This document shows, piece by piece, positions 7,981 through 17,753 of a DNA stretch of 64,000 nucleotides (position 1 is its first letter; the number at the start of each line of letters is the position of its first letter). A model generated the notes under the pieces. The model saw only the letters and a list, made by a program, of their open reading frames with translations, was not told the origin of the DNA and did no database searches. The position numbers were made by a program, and so were the translations under genes. Source of the DNA: Paenibacillus profundus (lineage in GTDB: Bacteria; Bacillota; Bacilli; Paenibacillales; Paenibacillaceae); contig NZ_JAJNBZ010000022.1 of the NCBI RefSeq assembly GCF_021369635.1, positions 1 through 64,000 on the forward strand, given 5' to 3'.

Positions 7981-9423
7981 TTACGCCTGCTTTAAGCAAT
8001 CGACAAGAAGTTGATTGACAAGCCCCGGATTGGCTTTCCCTTTAGTCTCCTTCATAACTTGACCGACGAGAAATCCGATTGCTTTTTCCTTGCCTGCACG
8101 ATAATCTTCAACAGATTGCGGGTTCTTCGCAATAATTTGTTCTACGATCGCTTTAATTGCGCCTTCATCGCTAATTTGAACGAGACCTTTCTCTTCCACA
8201 ATGACTTGCGGAGATTTACCGGACTCCAGCATTTCCTTAAACACCGTCTTTGCAATCTTGCTGCTGATCGTCCCTTTTTCGATTAACCCAATCATCTCGC
8301 CCAAGCCTTGTCCGTTCAGCTTCACGGCATCGATTTCGATTCCGTTGCCATTTACATATCCGAGCAACTCACCCATAATCCAGTTCGCCACCGCTTTGGC
8401 ATCCTTCGTATATTGAAGGCTTTCTTCAAAGAGATCGGCCAGCTTCTTGGAGGAAGTAATCCCTTCCGCGTCGTATGCGGACAAGCCATATTCGGCTGTG
8501 TACCGTGCTTTGAGAGCATCCGGCAGTTCCGGAATAGAGGCGCGCACACGCTCTTTCCATTCGTCATCGATATGAAGCGTAACGAGATCCGGGTCTGGGA
8601 AGTAGCGATAATCGTGTGCTTCTTCCTTGCTGCGCATGGACAGCGTGCGTCCTTGCGCTTCATCCCAGCGGCGGGTTTCTTGAACGACAAGGCCGCCATC
8701 GTCCAATATATCTGCTTGGCGTTCTTCCTCATATTCCAATCCCCGCTGCACACCACGGAACGAGTTCATATTCTTCAGCTCGGCCTTCGTGCCAAGCTCC
8801 TTCTGTCCGTGAGGACGCAAGCTGATGTTGGCATCACAGCGCAGTGAGCCTTCCTCCATCTTCACATCGGACACGTCGCAGTACTGCATAATGGCCTTCA
8901 TTTTCTCCAAGTAAGCTTTCGCTTCTTCAGGAGAACACAGCTCAGGCTCTGACACGATCTCGACCAGCGGCGTACCGACGCGGTTAAAGTCAACCAACGA
9001 AGCGTAACCTCCATCAACGTGTGTCAGCTTTCCTGCGTCTTCCTCCAGATGCAGGCGATTGATGCCGATACGCTTCGTCTCGCCATTCACTTCAATATCA
9101 ATCCAGCCGTTCTCTCCGATTGGCTTGTCATACTGCGAAATCTGATATGCCTTCGGCGAATCAGGGTAGAAATAGTTTTTACGGTCGAATTTGCTGACCG
9201 ACGCAATCTCGCAATTGAGCGCCATCGCGGCTTTCATCGCGTATTCCACCGCTTGACGGTTCAATACCGGAAGGACGCCGGGATGCCCCAAGCAAATCGG
9301 GCAAGTATGCGTGTTCGGCGGGGCTCCGAATTCCGTGGAGCAGCCGCAAAAAATTTTCGAGTTGGTATGCAGCTCGACGTGCACTTCCAAGCCGATAACC
9401 GTTTCATATTTTGCACTCGGCAT
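7981..9423 (-). CDS. gatB: Asp-tRNA(Asn)/Glu-tRNA(Gln) amidotransferase subunit B
   Basis: A 480-residue GatB of full length. It binds mischarged Glu-tRNA(Gln) or Asp-tRNA(Asn) and activates the acyl group for amidation with ammonia channelled from GatA. The family start [13 protein letters not shown], the zinc-site region (CGCST and CPICLGHPG), the LHLEEDAGK loop and the C-terminal YqeY-like tRNA-binding domain ([14 protein letters not shown] near the end) are all visible. It is the last gene of gatC-gatA-gatB, starting 17 bases after gatA. The operon ends in a structured terminator. Confidence 0.97.
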   Translation of the reverse strand: MPSAKYETVIGLEVHVELHTNSKIFCGCSTEFGAPPNTHTCPICLGHPGVLPVLNRQAVEYAMKAAMALNCEIASVSKFDRKNYFYPDSPKAYQISQYDKPIGENGWIDIEVNGETKRIGINRLHLEEDAGKLTHVDGGYASLVDFNRVGTPLVEIVSEPELCSPEEAKAYLEKMKAIMQYCDVSDVKMEEGSLRCDANISLRPHGQKELGTKAELKNMNSFRGVQRGLEYEEERQADILDDGGLVVQETRRWDEAQGRTLSMRSKEEAHDYRYFPDPDLVTLHIDDEWKERVRASIPELPDALKARYTAEYGLSAYDAEGITSSKKLADLFEESLQYTKDAKAVANWIMGELLGYVNGNGIEIDAVKLNGQGLGEMIGLIEKGTISSKIAKTVFKEMLESGKSPQVIVEEKGLVQISDEGAIKAIVEQIIAKNPQSVEDYRAGKEKAIGFLVGQVMKETKGKANPGLVNQLLVDCLKQA

Positions 9424-9440
9424 GTCTCAAACCTCCTCAA

Positions 9441-10898
9441 TTACAGCTGCGGACGCAGCTTATGGTACTCGGTGTGCTGCTCGAACGCATGGGCTGCGCG
9501 AAGCACGGTCGTCTCTTGGAACGCCTTGCCGATGAGCTGCAATCCGACCGGCAAGCCGTCTGCCAAGCCACACGGTATGCTTATCGCAGGCACGCCTGCC
9601 AAGCTGACTGGAATCGTCAAAATATCATTCAAGTACATGGCAAGCGGATCATCAATTTGCTCACCCAGGCGGAACGCCGTCGTCGGCGCAGTAGGTCCAA
9701 GCAAAATATCGTATTGGTTAAACGCTTCATCAAAATCTTGTTTGATGAGCGTGCGCACTTTCTGGGCTTTCAAATAATACGCATCATAATAGCCGGAGCT
9801 GAGCGCGTAGGTTCCTAGCATAATGCGGCGCTTCACTTCCGGACCGAAGCCTTGGCTCCGTGACTCGTGATACAACTGCAGCAAGTTGTCTGGATTGTCC
9901 GCGCGCACGCCGTAGCGAACGCCATCGAAGCGCGCCAAGTTGGACGAGGCTTCGGATGAAGCCAGCAAGTAGTACGTCGCTACCGCATAATCGGTATGCG
10001 GCATGGACACTTCTTCCCACGTCGCGCCTAAGCTCTCGAATACGTTCAATGCGGCTAGCACAGCTTCTTTCACCTTCGGGTCGACGCCTTGTCCAATATA
10101 TTCCTTCGGCACGCCGATGCGCAGACCCTTCACGTCACCAGTAAGCGCCTCCGCGTAGTCCGGAATAGAGACATCAGCCGAAGTAGAGTCCATCTTGTCA
10201 TAACCCGCGATCGCTTGCAGCACATGAGCGGCATCCTCAACGCTTCTCGTCAACGGGCCAATCTGGTCAAGCGAGGACGCAAACGCCACCAAGCCAAAGC
10301 GCGATACGAGGCCGTATGTAGGCTTGAGCCCGACGACACCGCAGTAGGAGGCCGGCTGACGAATGGAACCGCCCGTATCCGAACCGAGCGCGAAGCTCAC
10401 CTGTCCTGCGGCAACGGCTGCAGCGGAACCGCCACTGGATCCGCCCGGCACACGTTCCAAGTCCCAAGGATTGCGCGTGCTCTTGAAGGCGGAGTTCTCA
10501 TTGGAACCGCCCATTGCAAATTCGTCCATATTCAGCTTGCCGATTGTAACGACTTGCGCGTCTCTCAGCTTGCGAGAGACGGTTCCGTCATAAATAGGCT
10601 TATAATTGTCCAAGAAGCGACTCGCACAAGTCGTGCGCAGTCCCTCGGTCACGATGTTATCTTTAATACCGGCCGGTACACCAGCCAGAATATCGACGGC
10701 TTCTCCTTGTGCGATGCGGCCGTCAGTAAGGCTTGCCTGCTCGCGAGCGCCTTCCTCATTCAGAGTAAGGAACGCTTGCACGCGCTCATCCGTCTCAGCG
10801 ATGCGTCGATACGACGCGTCCGCCAATTCGGAAGCAGACAGCTTGCGATCCGTTAAAGCTTGCTTTAATTCCGATATAGACATCTCAAGTGGCGTCAA
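9441..10898 (-). CDS. gatA: Asp-tRNA(Asn)/Glu-tRNA(Gln) amidotransferase subunit A
   Basis: A 485-residue amidase-signature protein that hydrolyses glutamine and supplies ammonia to GatB. The Ser-cisSer-Lys catalytic set is visible: Lys in AGIKDNI, Ser in [14 protein letters not shown] and Ser in [13 protein letters not shown]. Length is normal for the family. It is the middle gene of gatCAB, 23 bases after gatC. The presence of GatCAB implies an indirect route to Gln-tRNA(Gln), as in other Firmicutes. Confidence 0.97.
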   Translation of the reverse strand: MTPLEMSISELKQALTDRKLSASELADASYRRIAETDERVQAFLTLNEEGAREQASLTDGRIAQGEAVDILAGVPAGIKDNIVTEGLRTTCASRFLDNYKPIYDGTVSRKLRDAQVVTIGKLNMDEFAMGGSNENSAFKSTRNPWDLERVPGGSSGGSAAAVAAGQVSFALGSDTGGSIRQPASYCGVVGLKPTYGLVSRFGLVAFASSLDQIGPLTRSVEDAAHVLQAIAGYDKMDSTSADVSIPDYAEALTGDVKGLRIGVPKEYIGQGVDPKVKEAVLAALNVFESLGATWEEVSMPHTDYAVATYYLLASSEASSNLARFDGVRYGVRADNPDNLLQLYHESRSQGFGPEVKRRIMLGTYALSSGYYDAYYLKAQKVRTLIKQDFDEAFNQYDILLGPTAPTTAFRLGEQIDDPLAMYLNDILTIPVSLAGVPAISIPCGLADGLPVGLQLIGKAFQETTVLRAAHAFEQHTEYHKLRPQL

Positions 10899-10921
10899 TG
10901 CGGATATCCTCCCTTATCACT

Positions 10922-11218
10922 TCATTCCAATACGGCCGGAACTTTGAATTGTCCGTCTTCTTCCTCCGGTGCGTTAGCCATTACTTTCTCTATCGGTAAC
11001 GATGGACGAACTTCATCCTCACGCATCACGTTCCGAATCGGCAGAACATGCGTCGTCGGCGAGACGTCATCCGTATTTAATTCGTTCAACTTCTCCGCAT
11101 ACTTCAGTATAGCGTTCAGTTGTTCCGTATAGCGTTCTTTCTCTTCGTCGCTCAAATTGAGTCTTGCCAACTTGGCGACGTGTTCAACGTCCTGTACGTG
11201 GATGCTCATCGGCAACAT
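10922..11218 (-). CDS. gatC: Asp-tRNA(Asn)/Glu-tRNA(Gln) amidotransferase subunit C
   Basis: A 98-residue GatC, the small subunit that wraps around GatA and stabilises the GatAB complex. The family pattern is clear: VEHVAKLARLNLSDEE at the start, TEQLNAIL in the middle, VMREDEVRPS and a FKVPAVLE end. The start is ambiguous. ATG 11218 has AAGGAGG very close (3-4 bases), while ATG 11209 gives the length and N-terminus of B. subtilis GatC but a 12-base spacing. It is the first gene of the gat operon. Confidence 0.95.
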   Translation of the reverse strand: MLPMSIHVQDVEHVAKLARLNLSDEEKERYTEQLNAILKYAEKLNELNTDDVSPTTHVLPIRNVMREDEVRPSLPIEKVMANAPEEEDGQFKVPAVLE

Positions 11219-11357
11219 GCTCCTCCTTGCGCCATCATGGCCAAATTCATCCCTTTATTATAGCTTAGAAGGGCATTCAACTCAACGCGCGATTCCGTTA
11301 ATGCGGCGCTGTTATTAAGGCGCTTCTGATCGCCCTGGATCCAAGCGCTGCCAATCC

Positions 11358-11402
11358 ACAAAAAAACACCGATGCACCAGATGAGATCCAGTGCTCGGTG
11401 TT
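11358..11402 (-). terminator. Terminator of the 11413-11790 gene
   Basis: On the minus strand AACACCGAGCAC pairs with GTGCATCGGTGTT (one bulge), followed by TTTTTTTGTGG. It sits just after the stop codon of the 125-residue gene. Confidence 0.8.
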
Positions 11403-11412
11403 CGGTTCTTCA

Positions 11413-11790
11413 TTAAATCCAAGCGCGCAAATTCACTTGGCGTACAAACTCTTCCTGAGACAAAGCTTCTTGAACCTGCTCTTCTTCCTCTTCCGCAGTA
11501 TCACCGTTCATGATGCGGCGGAACAAAGATTCATTGCGGGTCGCAAGGGCATAATCGATAAGAGCTTCCCGTTCGATGCGGTCCGCTTCCTGCTGCAGCA
11601 GCAGGTCTTCTTGTTCGACATCAGATGCCGGCACGAAGAAGTTGCGGTTTGCTTTCGGAACCCGGATGACGTAATCGAATGCGTTATCCGCATTACGGTC
11701 ATGGGCAATGATATAGCCATATTCCCCGATAGGCAAATGTTGTTCGAAACGGTCGGCTAGAATGACTACCTTCTCTCCCAAATGCAGCAT
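11413..11790 (-). CDS. Conserved hypothetical protein
   Basis: A 125-residue acidic soluble protein I cannot assign. The first half (residues 1-50) reads like a small beta-barrel: LGEKVVILADRF, then EYGYIIAHDRN and FDYVIRVP. The second half is charged and probably helical, with a Glu run (EEEEE, about 100-104). No signal peptide, membrane helix or catalytic motif is seen. It is a single-gene unit with its own terminator; the 135 bases upstream (11791-11925) hold no further gene I can see. Confidence 0.6.
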   Translation of the reverse strand: MLHLGEKVVILADRFEQHLPIGEYGYIIAHDRNADNAFDYVIRVPKANRNFFVPASDVEQEDLLLQQEADRIEREALIDYALATRNESLFRRIMNGDTAEEEEEQVQEALSQEEFVRQVNLRAWI

Positions 11791-11925
11791 TGTCCATGCC
11801 TCCCATCCGTATGCTGTTTTTACTATGGTACTAAAATTTATGGGTCCTGTAAATGTATACGCACTGCTCTGGCGAATAGATACTACTATATTACGATAAA
11901 CGATATGAAAAGTTTCCCCTCCCGG

Positions 11926-13158
11926 CTACTGTGGAGCTGGAATGGAAGTCAATCCTCCCGGCGCCGTCGTCAACCGTTTATATCCAGTCTCTGTAATCAG
12001 ATATGTATCCTCGATTCCGACTACGCCGCGGCCTGGAAATGTAAATTTTGGTTCAATCGCGATGACCATTCCCGCTTGGAGCGGCTGCTTGAAGCCGCGG
12101 GCCAGAACAGGCCATTCATCGATTTCCATCCCGATGCCGTGACCGAGAAATCTCACTTGATCTGCCCCAAAGCCCATAAAATGATCAGACAAGCCGTAAT
12201 TCCGCGCCATTTGCAGCGCGTCGGCATACAGCGTCTCACAAACGATACCAGGCTTCAAACGCTCTTCCGCCGCCCGCAAAATAGCTTCAGAAGCCTCATA
12301 CGCCTGCTGAAGCTCATCATCGAGCTTCCCGATGACGATCGTGCGGGTCTGGTCGATAACGTATCCGTCAATGCAGCAGCCGATATCGACCAGAATCGGC
12401 TCATTGACGGCGATAACTTTGCGGCTCGATCCTTGAGGACTGGCCGGCGTCAAGCCGCGCCCGCCCGCGGGACCGTCGAAATAGGTCGGCTCCGCTCCCG
12501 CTTCGCCAGACGCTACCATGCCTGTCACGAGCTCTTGATTGTAGCCGCGCATGCGAATCATGCCGATATGTCCCTGCATGCGGAAGGCATACTCAATATG
12601 AGCGATAAGCTCCAGCTCCATCATGCCCGGCCGCACGTAAGCAGCCGCCTGCTCCATAGCGTGATGCGCAGCTCGTGCCGCTGTCATGATGCGTTCAACT
12701 TCCCATGGCGATTTCACCATGCGCAGCTCGCGCAGCAGGAGAGACCCGTCGGTCCAAGTCACATTCGCGGGAAGAACCGCTTGAAGCCGCTCATACTGTT
12801 GAACGGGCAGCACATCATATTCCGTAGCAATGACAGCTGGCGCAATGCTGCCTTCAGCGCTTGAGAGCGGCCACACTGAAGGAAACTGTGCTGCGAGCGT
12901 CTCAGCGAACTGCCGGAACGAGCCAAGCGGCAGCACTGGAACACAAGCCTCCTCAATGGCGCGCGCAACACTTCGTTTTACGAAAAATACCGGTTCCTCG
13001 CTCTGCGGGATGAATAAATACCCCGTCTGCATCGACCCGGTAAAATAGTAGATATCTATATTTTGCGTGACAAGAAAGGCATTGATAGATTGTTCCTTCA
13101 TGACCGATTGCAGCCGGGAAATCCGGCTTTCACATTCCTGCTTCATCATCGAAATCAT
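11926..13158 (-). CDS. M24-family metallopeptidase (Xaa-Pro aminopeptidase type)
   Basis: A 410-residue peptidase with the two-domain pita-bread layout of Xaa-Pro dipeptidases/aminopeptidases, which release an N-terminal residue before proline. The N-terminal creatinase-like domain covers about 1-160. The metal ligands are visible in order: VDIGCCIDGYVIDQTRT (two Asp), FLGHGIGME (His), AIEPKF (Glu) and GIEDTYLI (Glu). A loop near FDGPAGGRGLTPASPQG is longer than in core methionine aminopeptidases. ATG 13158 was chosen because GGAAGGGG lies about 8 bases upstream; the longer frame to 13188 has no such site. It is a single-gene unit. Confidence 0.87.
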   Translation of the reverse strand: MISMMKQECESRISRLQSVMKEQSINAFLVTQNIDIYYFTGSMQTGYLFIPQSEEPVFFVKRSVARAIEEACVPVLPLGSFRQFAETLAAQFPSVWPLSSAEGSIAPAVIATEYDVLPVQQYERLQAVLPANVTWTDGSLLLRELRMVKSPWEVERIMTAARAAHHAMEQAAAYVRPGMMELELIAHIEYAFRMQGHIGMIRMRGYNQELVTGMVASGEAGAEPTYFDGPAGGRGLTPASPQGSSRKVIAVNEPILVDIGCCIDGYVIDQTRTIVIGKLDDELQQAYEASEAILRAAEERLKPGIVCETLYADALQMARNYGLSDHFMGFGADQVRFLGHGIGMEIDEWPVLARGFKQPLQAGMVIAIEPKFTFPGRGVVGIEDTYLITETGYKRLTTAPGGLTSIPAPQ

Positions 13159-13259
13159 AGGGTTCCCCTTCCTAACAGTCATCAACAATTATATTTAATC
13201 ATACCACGAACGCCTGTCTCCGCCAACGGCCGACCGCCTTCGTTGGTCGCATTCGGGAA

Positions 13260-13306
13260 CAAAAAAAACGGCCCGTTCGAACCCCCAAGGATCGACGAGC
13301 CGTGCT
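13260..13306 (-). terminator. Terminator of the DedA/thioredoxin-like/MBL operon
   Basis: On the minus strand an imperfect stem (ACGGCTCGT..., then ...ACGGGCCGT) is followed by eight T residues. It lies beyond the family A copy at 13325-13428. Confidence 0.65.
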
Positions 13307-13324
13307 AGGATAGTTATCTTTTCA

Positions 13325-13428
13325 TGCGTGTTCAAAAAGATCACCTTTCAGCACCGAGTAGTGCAAGTTTTCGTGAGAAAACCGCATCGGAAGCATTCCC
13401 GAAGAAGGAAATTTTTGAACAACCGCCT
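13325..13428. repeat. Family A repeat (copy 4, about 104 bp)
   Basis: It starts GCGTGTTCAAAAAG and ends ATTTTTGAACAACCG. The inside (CAGCACCGAGTAG, then TTTTCGTGAGAAAACCGCATCGGAAGCATTC) is nearly the same as in the 7114 copy but lacks its distal part. It abuts the stop codon of the MBL-fold gene. Confidence 0.75.
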
Positions 13429-14055
13429 TTACACAAATGGATTATGTTCCTTCTCATAACCGATGGTAGTCACAGGTCCATGACCCGAATATACGGTGAC
13501 GTCATCAGCTAACGGAAACAGCTTCCCATGGATGGACTGCAGCAGCTGCTCCATATTGCCGTCCCGCAAATCGGTGCGTCCCACGGACGTGCGGAACAGC
13601 ACGTCTCCCGAGAAAAGATGCTTCTCATGCAGGAAACTGACGCTGCCCGGGGAATGACCCGGCGTATGCATAACATGGAAGGTATGTCCGATCAGCTCTA
13701 CCGTCTGGCCGTCCTGCAGCAAATGCTCGGCAGGCTTCATCGACATCGGAGGCGACACCTGCGGCCACATTGTAGAGCCGTTCAACTCTGGCGTCGTCAG
13801 CCATTCCGCTTCCCGTTCATGTATGTACACCGGACAATCGCCATGTGCTTCTCGTACACGATCTACGCCCCCAATATGATCGAAATGGGCATGCGTCAAC
13901 AGTATGGCCTTGACAGAAACGCCCTTCAGCGCTTCCAGCAGCGGCTCCGGATTCATCCCCGGATCGATGACGATCGCTTCATTTGTCGTTTCATTCGTGA
14001 GCACATAGGCATTCGTCTGCACGGGTCCCAATGAATAACTTTGAATACGAAACAT
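13429..14055 (-). CDS. MBL-fold metallohydrolase, glyoxalase II-like
   Basis: A 208-residue metallo-beta-lactamase-fold enzyme. The metal-binding motif HAHFDH is at residues 55-60, with further ligands in HTPGHSPG (His) and FSGDVLF (Asp). Size and motifs fit the YqgX/GloB-like group that hydrolyses thioesters such as S-lactoyl-thiols; the true substrate is unknown. GGAGG is 8 bases before ATG 14055. It is third in a unit after a DedA protein and a thioredoxin-like protein. Confidence 0.88.
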   Translation of the reverse strand: MFRIQSYSLGPVQTNAYVLTNETTNEAIVIDPGMNPEPLLEALKGVSVKAILLTHAHFDHIGGVDRVREAHGDCPVYIHEREAEWLTTPELNGSTMWPQVSPPMSMKPAEHLLQDGQTVELIGHTFHVMHTPGHSPGSVSFLHEKHLFSGDVLFRTSVGRTDLRDGNMEQLLQSIHGKLFPLADDVTVYSGHGPVTTIGYEKEHNPFV

Positions 14056-14077
14056 GATATACCTCCGCCTTAGATCA

Positions 14078-14644
14078 TTACAGGGCGGACAGCAGCTCTC
14101 TCAATTCGGAAACAATGCGGGCATGATAAGCAGCGCTTTCACCGTATTGCTTCATCATCTGCTGTCTGACCACTTGAAGTTTGTCTTGATAATCCGATGC
14201 TTCACGATCCGGATTCGCTTGCTTGAATGCAACCATGTGCGCCTGAACATCACTTGGGCGAGGTCCCCATTGCCCCAGTACGTGCCCCCCGGTATCCGCA
14301 AAAATAACGATAGGAACCGAACGTCCACCCATCGTAAGAAATTCATCCATCACGTCAGGGAATTGCTCCATAATGAGCACTTCAGTCTGCATCTGCGCCG
14401 TCTCCAGCGCCCGGAACACGACCGGAACGTTGCGAACGACGTCTCCGCACCAGTCTGCCGCCAAGATAAGGCAACGGATATCGTCACGGAATTGGAGCGA
14501 TTCGAAGTACGCTTTATCCTCTTCATTCGCCCATTCGAATTGCTCGTACCACGAGAGAAACGCCTCTTTGTTTTTTTGCATGCTATCGATGAATGCTTGT
14601 GGTGATATGCCTTTGCCTAGAACGCCAGCAACGTTTTTGCTCAT
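14078..14644 (-). CDS. Thioredoxin-like protein with WCGD motif
   Basis: A 188-residue thioredoxin-fold protein. The active-site region reads ADWCGD, with Cys66 as the only cysteine of the motif, so the second redox cysteine of CxxC is replaced. A GGRSVPIVIF segment supplies the cis-proline loop. This single-Cys layout is seen in a thioredoxin-like group of Firmicutes whose function is not settled. Its ATG overlaps the DedA stop (ATGA), so the two are translationally coupled. Confidence 0.8.
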   Translation of the reverse strand: MSKNVAGVLGKGISPQAFIDSMQKNKEAFLSWYEQFEWANEEDKAYFESLQFRDDIRCLILAADWCGDVVRNVPVVFRALETAQMQTEVLIMEQFPDVMDEFLTMGGRSVPIVIFADTGGHVLGQWGPRPSDVQAHMVAFKQANPDREASDYQDKLQVVRQQMMKQYGESAAYHARIVSELRELLSAL

Positions 14645-15252
14645 TTCCGCTTCCCCGCCTTCTTCCTGGATTTAGTATATTTAATGACAACATACACGAT
14701 AAGGATGGCTAACGCAACTAAAATGAACGGCTTTACATAAGGAGCTGCCGCTTCATTTATCGTCTCCCATTTGTCTCCGAGCACAAATCCCAAGTAGACG
14801 AAAAATATCGTCCACGGGATGACGGCCAATGTCGTAAGCACCGTAAAGCGCCATACCGGCATTCTGGCAATTCCGGCCGGAATCGAGATCGCATGCCGGA
14901 CGACTGGAACGAACCGCGCGCTAAAAATGACCCCCGCTCCGTATTTTTGAAACCATTCCTCCGATTTGTCGATATGATGCTTGTTAATCAGTATGTACTT
15001 CCCGAAACGCTCCAGAAACGGTCTGCCTCCGTATCTCCCGATCCAGTACACAAAAAGCTGCGCAAGCACGCCGCCGATGACACCGAAAATAACAGCTTCA
15101 ATAAAATTAATCTGCTGAGTCGAAACTAGAAATCCCCCGTACGCCAGCACAATCTCACTGGGAATAACCTCAATCATGAGCCCCAGCATAATTCCCCATT
15201 CCCCAAGCTGCTGCACCCAATTCAGCAGCGAACTGACTATTTGATGGATCAT
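14641..15252 (-). CDS. DedA/VTT-domain membrane protein
   Basis: A 203-residue DedA-family protein with about five to six membrane helices. Visible family features are MIEVIPSEIVLAYGGFL near the start, the GVIGGVLAQLFVYWIGR segment, the FSARFVPVVRHAISIPAG motif with its conserved Arg and Gly, and a basic C-terminal tail. DedA proteins act in lipid scrambling and proton-linked envelope homeostasis, including undecaprenyl phosphate recycling. I used ATG 15252; a GTG at 15258 is better spaced from AGGAGAG and is a fair alternative. It is first of three overlapping or closely spaced genes. Confidence 0.88.
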   Translation of the reverse strand: MIHQIVSSLLNWVQQLGEWGIMLGLMIEVIPSEIVLAYGGFLVSTQQINFIEAVIFGVIGGVLAQLFVYWIGRYGGRPFLERFGKYILINKHHIDKSEEWFQKYGAGVIFSARFVPVVRHAISIPAGIARMPVWRFTVLTTLAVIPWTIFFVYLGFVLGDKWETINEAAAPYVKPFILVALAILIVYVVIKYTKSRKKAGKRK

Positions 15253-15447
15253 CCCCACGGCACGCTTCTCTCCTCTGTTTTTGTACCAGTTTATTCTACC
15301 ATATGAGTGGACATGACTCCAACAGCTGGCATGACCCCCAAAGAAGCGGCATACATATGGACTAGCACGACTTGTACTAGGAATTGTCGAAGTCATCTGC
15401 ATTTCATCTATTAAAAGTTCACTTCATTTAGAGGAGGTTGTGCAGTT

Positions 15448-15900
15448 ATGTCCCGTTTTTGGGTAGTGTCCCGCAAGCAGTGGCGCCTAGGCGTCATTGC
15501 TGTCGTTGCCGTTATGGTTGCGGCTGCATTCTGGCGCTATGAGACGTTGCGGACGGAACGTGAGACTCAAGCCGCGGTACAGGCCGTACGCGTCATTCAC
15601 ATGGTTACCGGAGAATTCAAGACGAAGCTGGATAACGGTCAGGACATGGAAGTATACCGCTTCGATCCCGGTACCGTATTCGCCAATGACGGCGAGCGTG
15701 TAGAGCTGCGCATACGCGGCGTGAACGGCAATAAGCACGATTTCGTCATCGAAGGCCTGAACCTGCGTGGAACGGTGGAAAAAAACAAAGAAACGGTCGT
15801 GTCCTTTACTGCGAAGGAGGGGATATACCGTATCGTCTGCCTGACTCATTCCGATGCGAGCCACGAAGGCCCGATGATCGGCTATATCGTCGTCGATTAA
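15448..15900 (+). CDS. Membrane-anchored cupredoxin-domain protein
   Basis: A 150-residue protein with one N-terminal membrane helix (about 14-29) and an exported cupredoxin domain. The likely copper ligands are His97 (NKHDF), Cys131 (IVCLTH), and His134 or His139 with Met143 (SHEGPM), an arrangement close to type 1 or CuA-like sites. This suggests electron transfer or copper binding on the outside of the membrane. GAGGAGG lies about 10 bases before the ATG. It is divergent from the DedA operon. Confidence 0.82.
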   Translation: MSRFWVVSRKQWRLGVIAVVAVMVAAAFWRYETLRTERETQAAVQAVRVIHMVTGEFKTKLDNGQDMEVYRFDPGTVFANDGERVELRIRGVNGNKHDFVIEGLNLRGTVEKNKETVVSFTAKEGIYRIVCLTHSDASHEGPMIGYIVVD

Positions 15901-15994
15901 CATCAGGGGTCTCGCAATCAACTTGGGAAAGCGACCACAGGCCTCAATCCTGCATATGCTGTAGCATATCCGCAGGAAAGGAGCTTGTCACACG

Positions 15995-16306
15995 TTGAAA
16001 GCACCCAAAGAACGCCACGCCATGTCCCTCCCATCCGCGAGAAAAATTCGCCGCGCCTGCAACAATGAGTTGTATCGCACGGTCAAACGAATGAATGTCT
16101 GGATATCCGACGAGCTGATGAAGCAAGGGGAAGATTTGTATTACAAAAGGGTCATTGCCAATCTGATCTGGGTACACGAGAACGCGAATAACCGCAAGAA
16201 GCTTGCCGACTGGTTCGACGAAGCCGTTAGCGGCGCTCTCGCTGACCTGTGGAATGTGGATCGGACGAAGCTGTCTACTTGCTTCCGCCAATCCTTCGGC
16301 GGATGA
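15995..16306 (+). CDS. Small conserved protein of unknown function
   Basis: A 103-residue basic, helical protein containing ARKIRRACNNELYRTVKR, YYKRVIANLIWVHENANN and the end DRTKLSTCFRQSFGG. Proteins with this pattern recur in Paenibacillus and are sometimes mislabelled dehydrogenase; no enzymatic motif is visible. The start is TTG at 15995 after GGAAAGGAG; ATG at residue 10 is an alternative. It is followed by a clear terminator and lies downstream of the cupredoxin gene on the same strand. Confidence 0.65.
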   Translation: MKAPKERHAMSLPSARKIRRACNNELYRTVKRMNVWISDELMKQGEDLYYKRVIANLIWVHENANNRKKLADWFDEAVSGALADLWNVDRTKLSTCFRQSFGG

Positions 16307-16320
16307 TTGACTTGAATGGC

Positions 16321-16357
16321 AAGGCTGCCGCGCATCATTGTCCTGGCAGCCTTTTTT
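16321..16357 (+). terminator. Terminator after the 15995-16306 gene
   Basis: AAGGCTGCC / GGCAGCCTT stem, 15-base loop, then TTTT. Confidence 0.9.
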
Positions 16358-16421
16358 GCATGCGGTGGGCGCTTGTCCTTAGCGCACTGTTCTTGTTGCT
16401 ATGGTCGCTCTATCTGCGACA

Positions 16422-16540
16422 GCCCCGTTGGAAAATATACAATTAAAGGTAGTGATTGAGCGGCTGAATGGCATGTAGACTGTAATTTATAAAGTGGAGC
16501 TGGCCGTTTTTCAGCGATTACAGTGGAATGTTGCTGTGAA
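16422..16540. repeat. Family C repeat, copy 1
   Basis: It shares blocks GCCCCGTTGGAAAATATA, GGCATGTAGACTGTA, AGTGGAGCTGGC and CAGCGATTAC with the segment at 61457-61569, in the same order and spacing, with many substitutions. It lies in the gap between a terminator and the dehydrogenase gene. It is non-coding as far as I can see and has no obvious inverted ends. Confidence 0.55.
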
Positions 16541-16636
16541 ACAGGAATTTCAAAGGTCGATGAGGAATTTGAATATTACACGTGTTTCAAAAGTGAAAAG
16601 CCTCTATAAAGGAGCATAGGAGGAGGAGGAAGTCAG

Positions 16637-17590
16637 ATGCGCAACATGATTTGCCTGCACGGATTAACGCCAGAACAAGAAGAGCACATCCGCGCGGCGG
16701 CGCCGGAATGGAGCATCCTCTTCGGGCGGCCGAATGAGCTGGACCGAAGCGTCTACCGCGATGCGGAAGTCATTCTGGGCTGGTGCGGCACTGCCGCGGA
16801 GGAATGTCTTCAGCAGGATTCCAAGCTGCGTTGGGTTCAGCTATGGTCTTCGGGTGCGGACTACATGCCGTTTGCAGCACTGCAAGAGAAAGGGATCATG
16901 CTCACCGATGCCGGGGGCGTTCACCCTGTACCGATGGCGGAGACGGTGTTCGCGATGCTGCTTGCCTTCACGCGCGGGCTCCCATGGGCTATTCGCAATC
17001 AGCAGCAGCGCTCGTGGAATAAAGAGGGGCATTTCACCGAGCTGACAGGGAAGACGATAGGCATTATCGGAGTTGGCCATATCGGTACAGAAATTGCCCG
17101 CCTGGCCCAAGCGTTCGGCATGCGCGTTATCGGCGTACGCCGTTCAAAGCGATCGGCGCCATATGTCGAAGCTATTTATTCGCTTGAAGAGCTGGACAAG
17201 GTATTGGAAGAGAGCGACGTTGTCGTCAATGTACTGCCGAAGACGGACCGAACGCTCCGACTGTTCGACGAAGGGCGCTTTGCGGCAATGAAAGCAGGAG
17301 CATTGTTCATCAACGTCGGCCGCGGCACGACAGTCGAGACGGACGCGCTCGTGCGCTCCCTGCAGGAAGGCCATCTCGGCGGCGCCGGATTGGACGTGTT
17401 CGATATCGAGCCTTTGCCTGAGGATCATCCGTTATGGTCGATGGACAACGTCATCATCACCCCGCATATCGGCGGGAATACAGATCAGCTGAAGGAACGG
17501 GTGACGGCATTGTTTATCGAGAACTTGCAGATTTACCTCACTCAAGGCGAGCCAGCTCGCAACGTAGTCAATTACGATAACCAATATTAA
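16637..17590 (+). CDS. D-2-hydroxyacid dehydrogenase (NAD-binding)
   Basis: A 317-residue enzyme of the D-isomer-specific 2-hydroxyacid dehydrogenase family, which interconverts 2-oxoacids and D-2-hydroxyacids. The NAD-binding loop is GVGHIG (IGIIGVGHIGTEIARLA), the catalytic Arg is in NVGRGT, the Glu in DIEPLPED and the His in TPHIGGN. The substrate cannot be told from sequence. The start has a long GGAGGAGGAGG ribosome binding site. It is a monocistronic gene between repeat and pseudogene-rich DNA. Confidence 0.9.
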   Translation: MRNMICLHGLTPEQEEHIRAAAPEWSILFGRPNELDRSVYRDAEVILGWCGTAAEECLQQDSKLRWVQLWSSGADYMPFAALQEKGIMLTDAGGVHPVPMAETVFAMLLAFTRGLPWAIRNQQQRSWNKEGHFTELTGKTIGIIGVGHIGTEIARLAQAFGMRVIGVRRSKRSAPYVEAIYSLEELDKVLEESDVVVNVLPKTDRTLRLFDEGRFAAMKAGALFINVGRGTTVETDALVRSLQEGHLGGAGLDVFDIEPLPEDHPLWSMDNVIITPHIGGNTDQLKERVTALFIENLQIYLTQGEPARNVVNYDNQY

Positions 17591-17753
17591 TGTGCCAGTT
17601 GTAACCTTTTTAAGTAAAAGTTCAAATATAAGTAAAAGTTCAAAATGTGGATTTTAAAAAAACAATCTTTATAAGAAAAGACGCGATAGAATGAAGGCCC
17701 CCTGCTTACATGGGATCCTGCATTCTTCGCGCCCTTGGCGGTCTGCAGACCGC

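Noticed and set aside
10089-10856. 255-codon plus-strand frame
   Set aside because: Antisense to gatA, whose catalytic motifs are intact.
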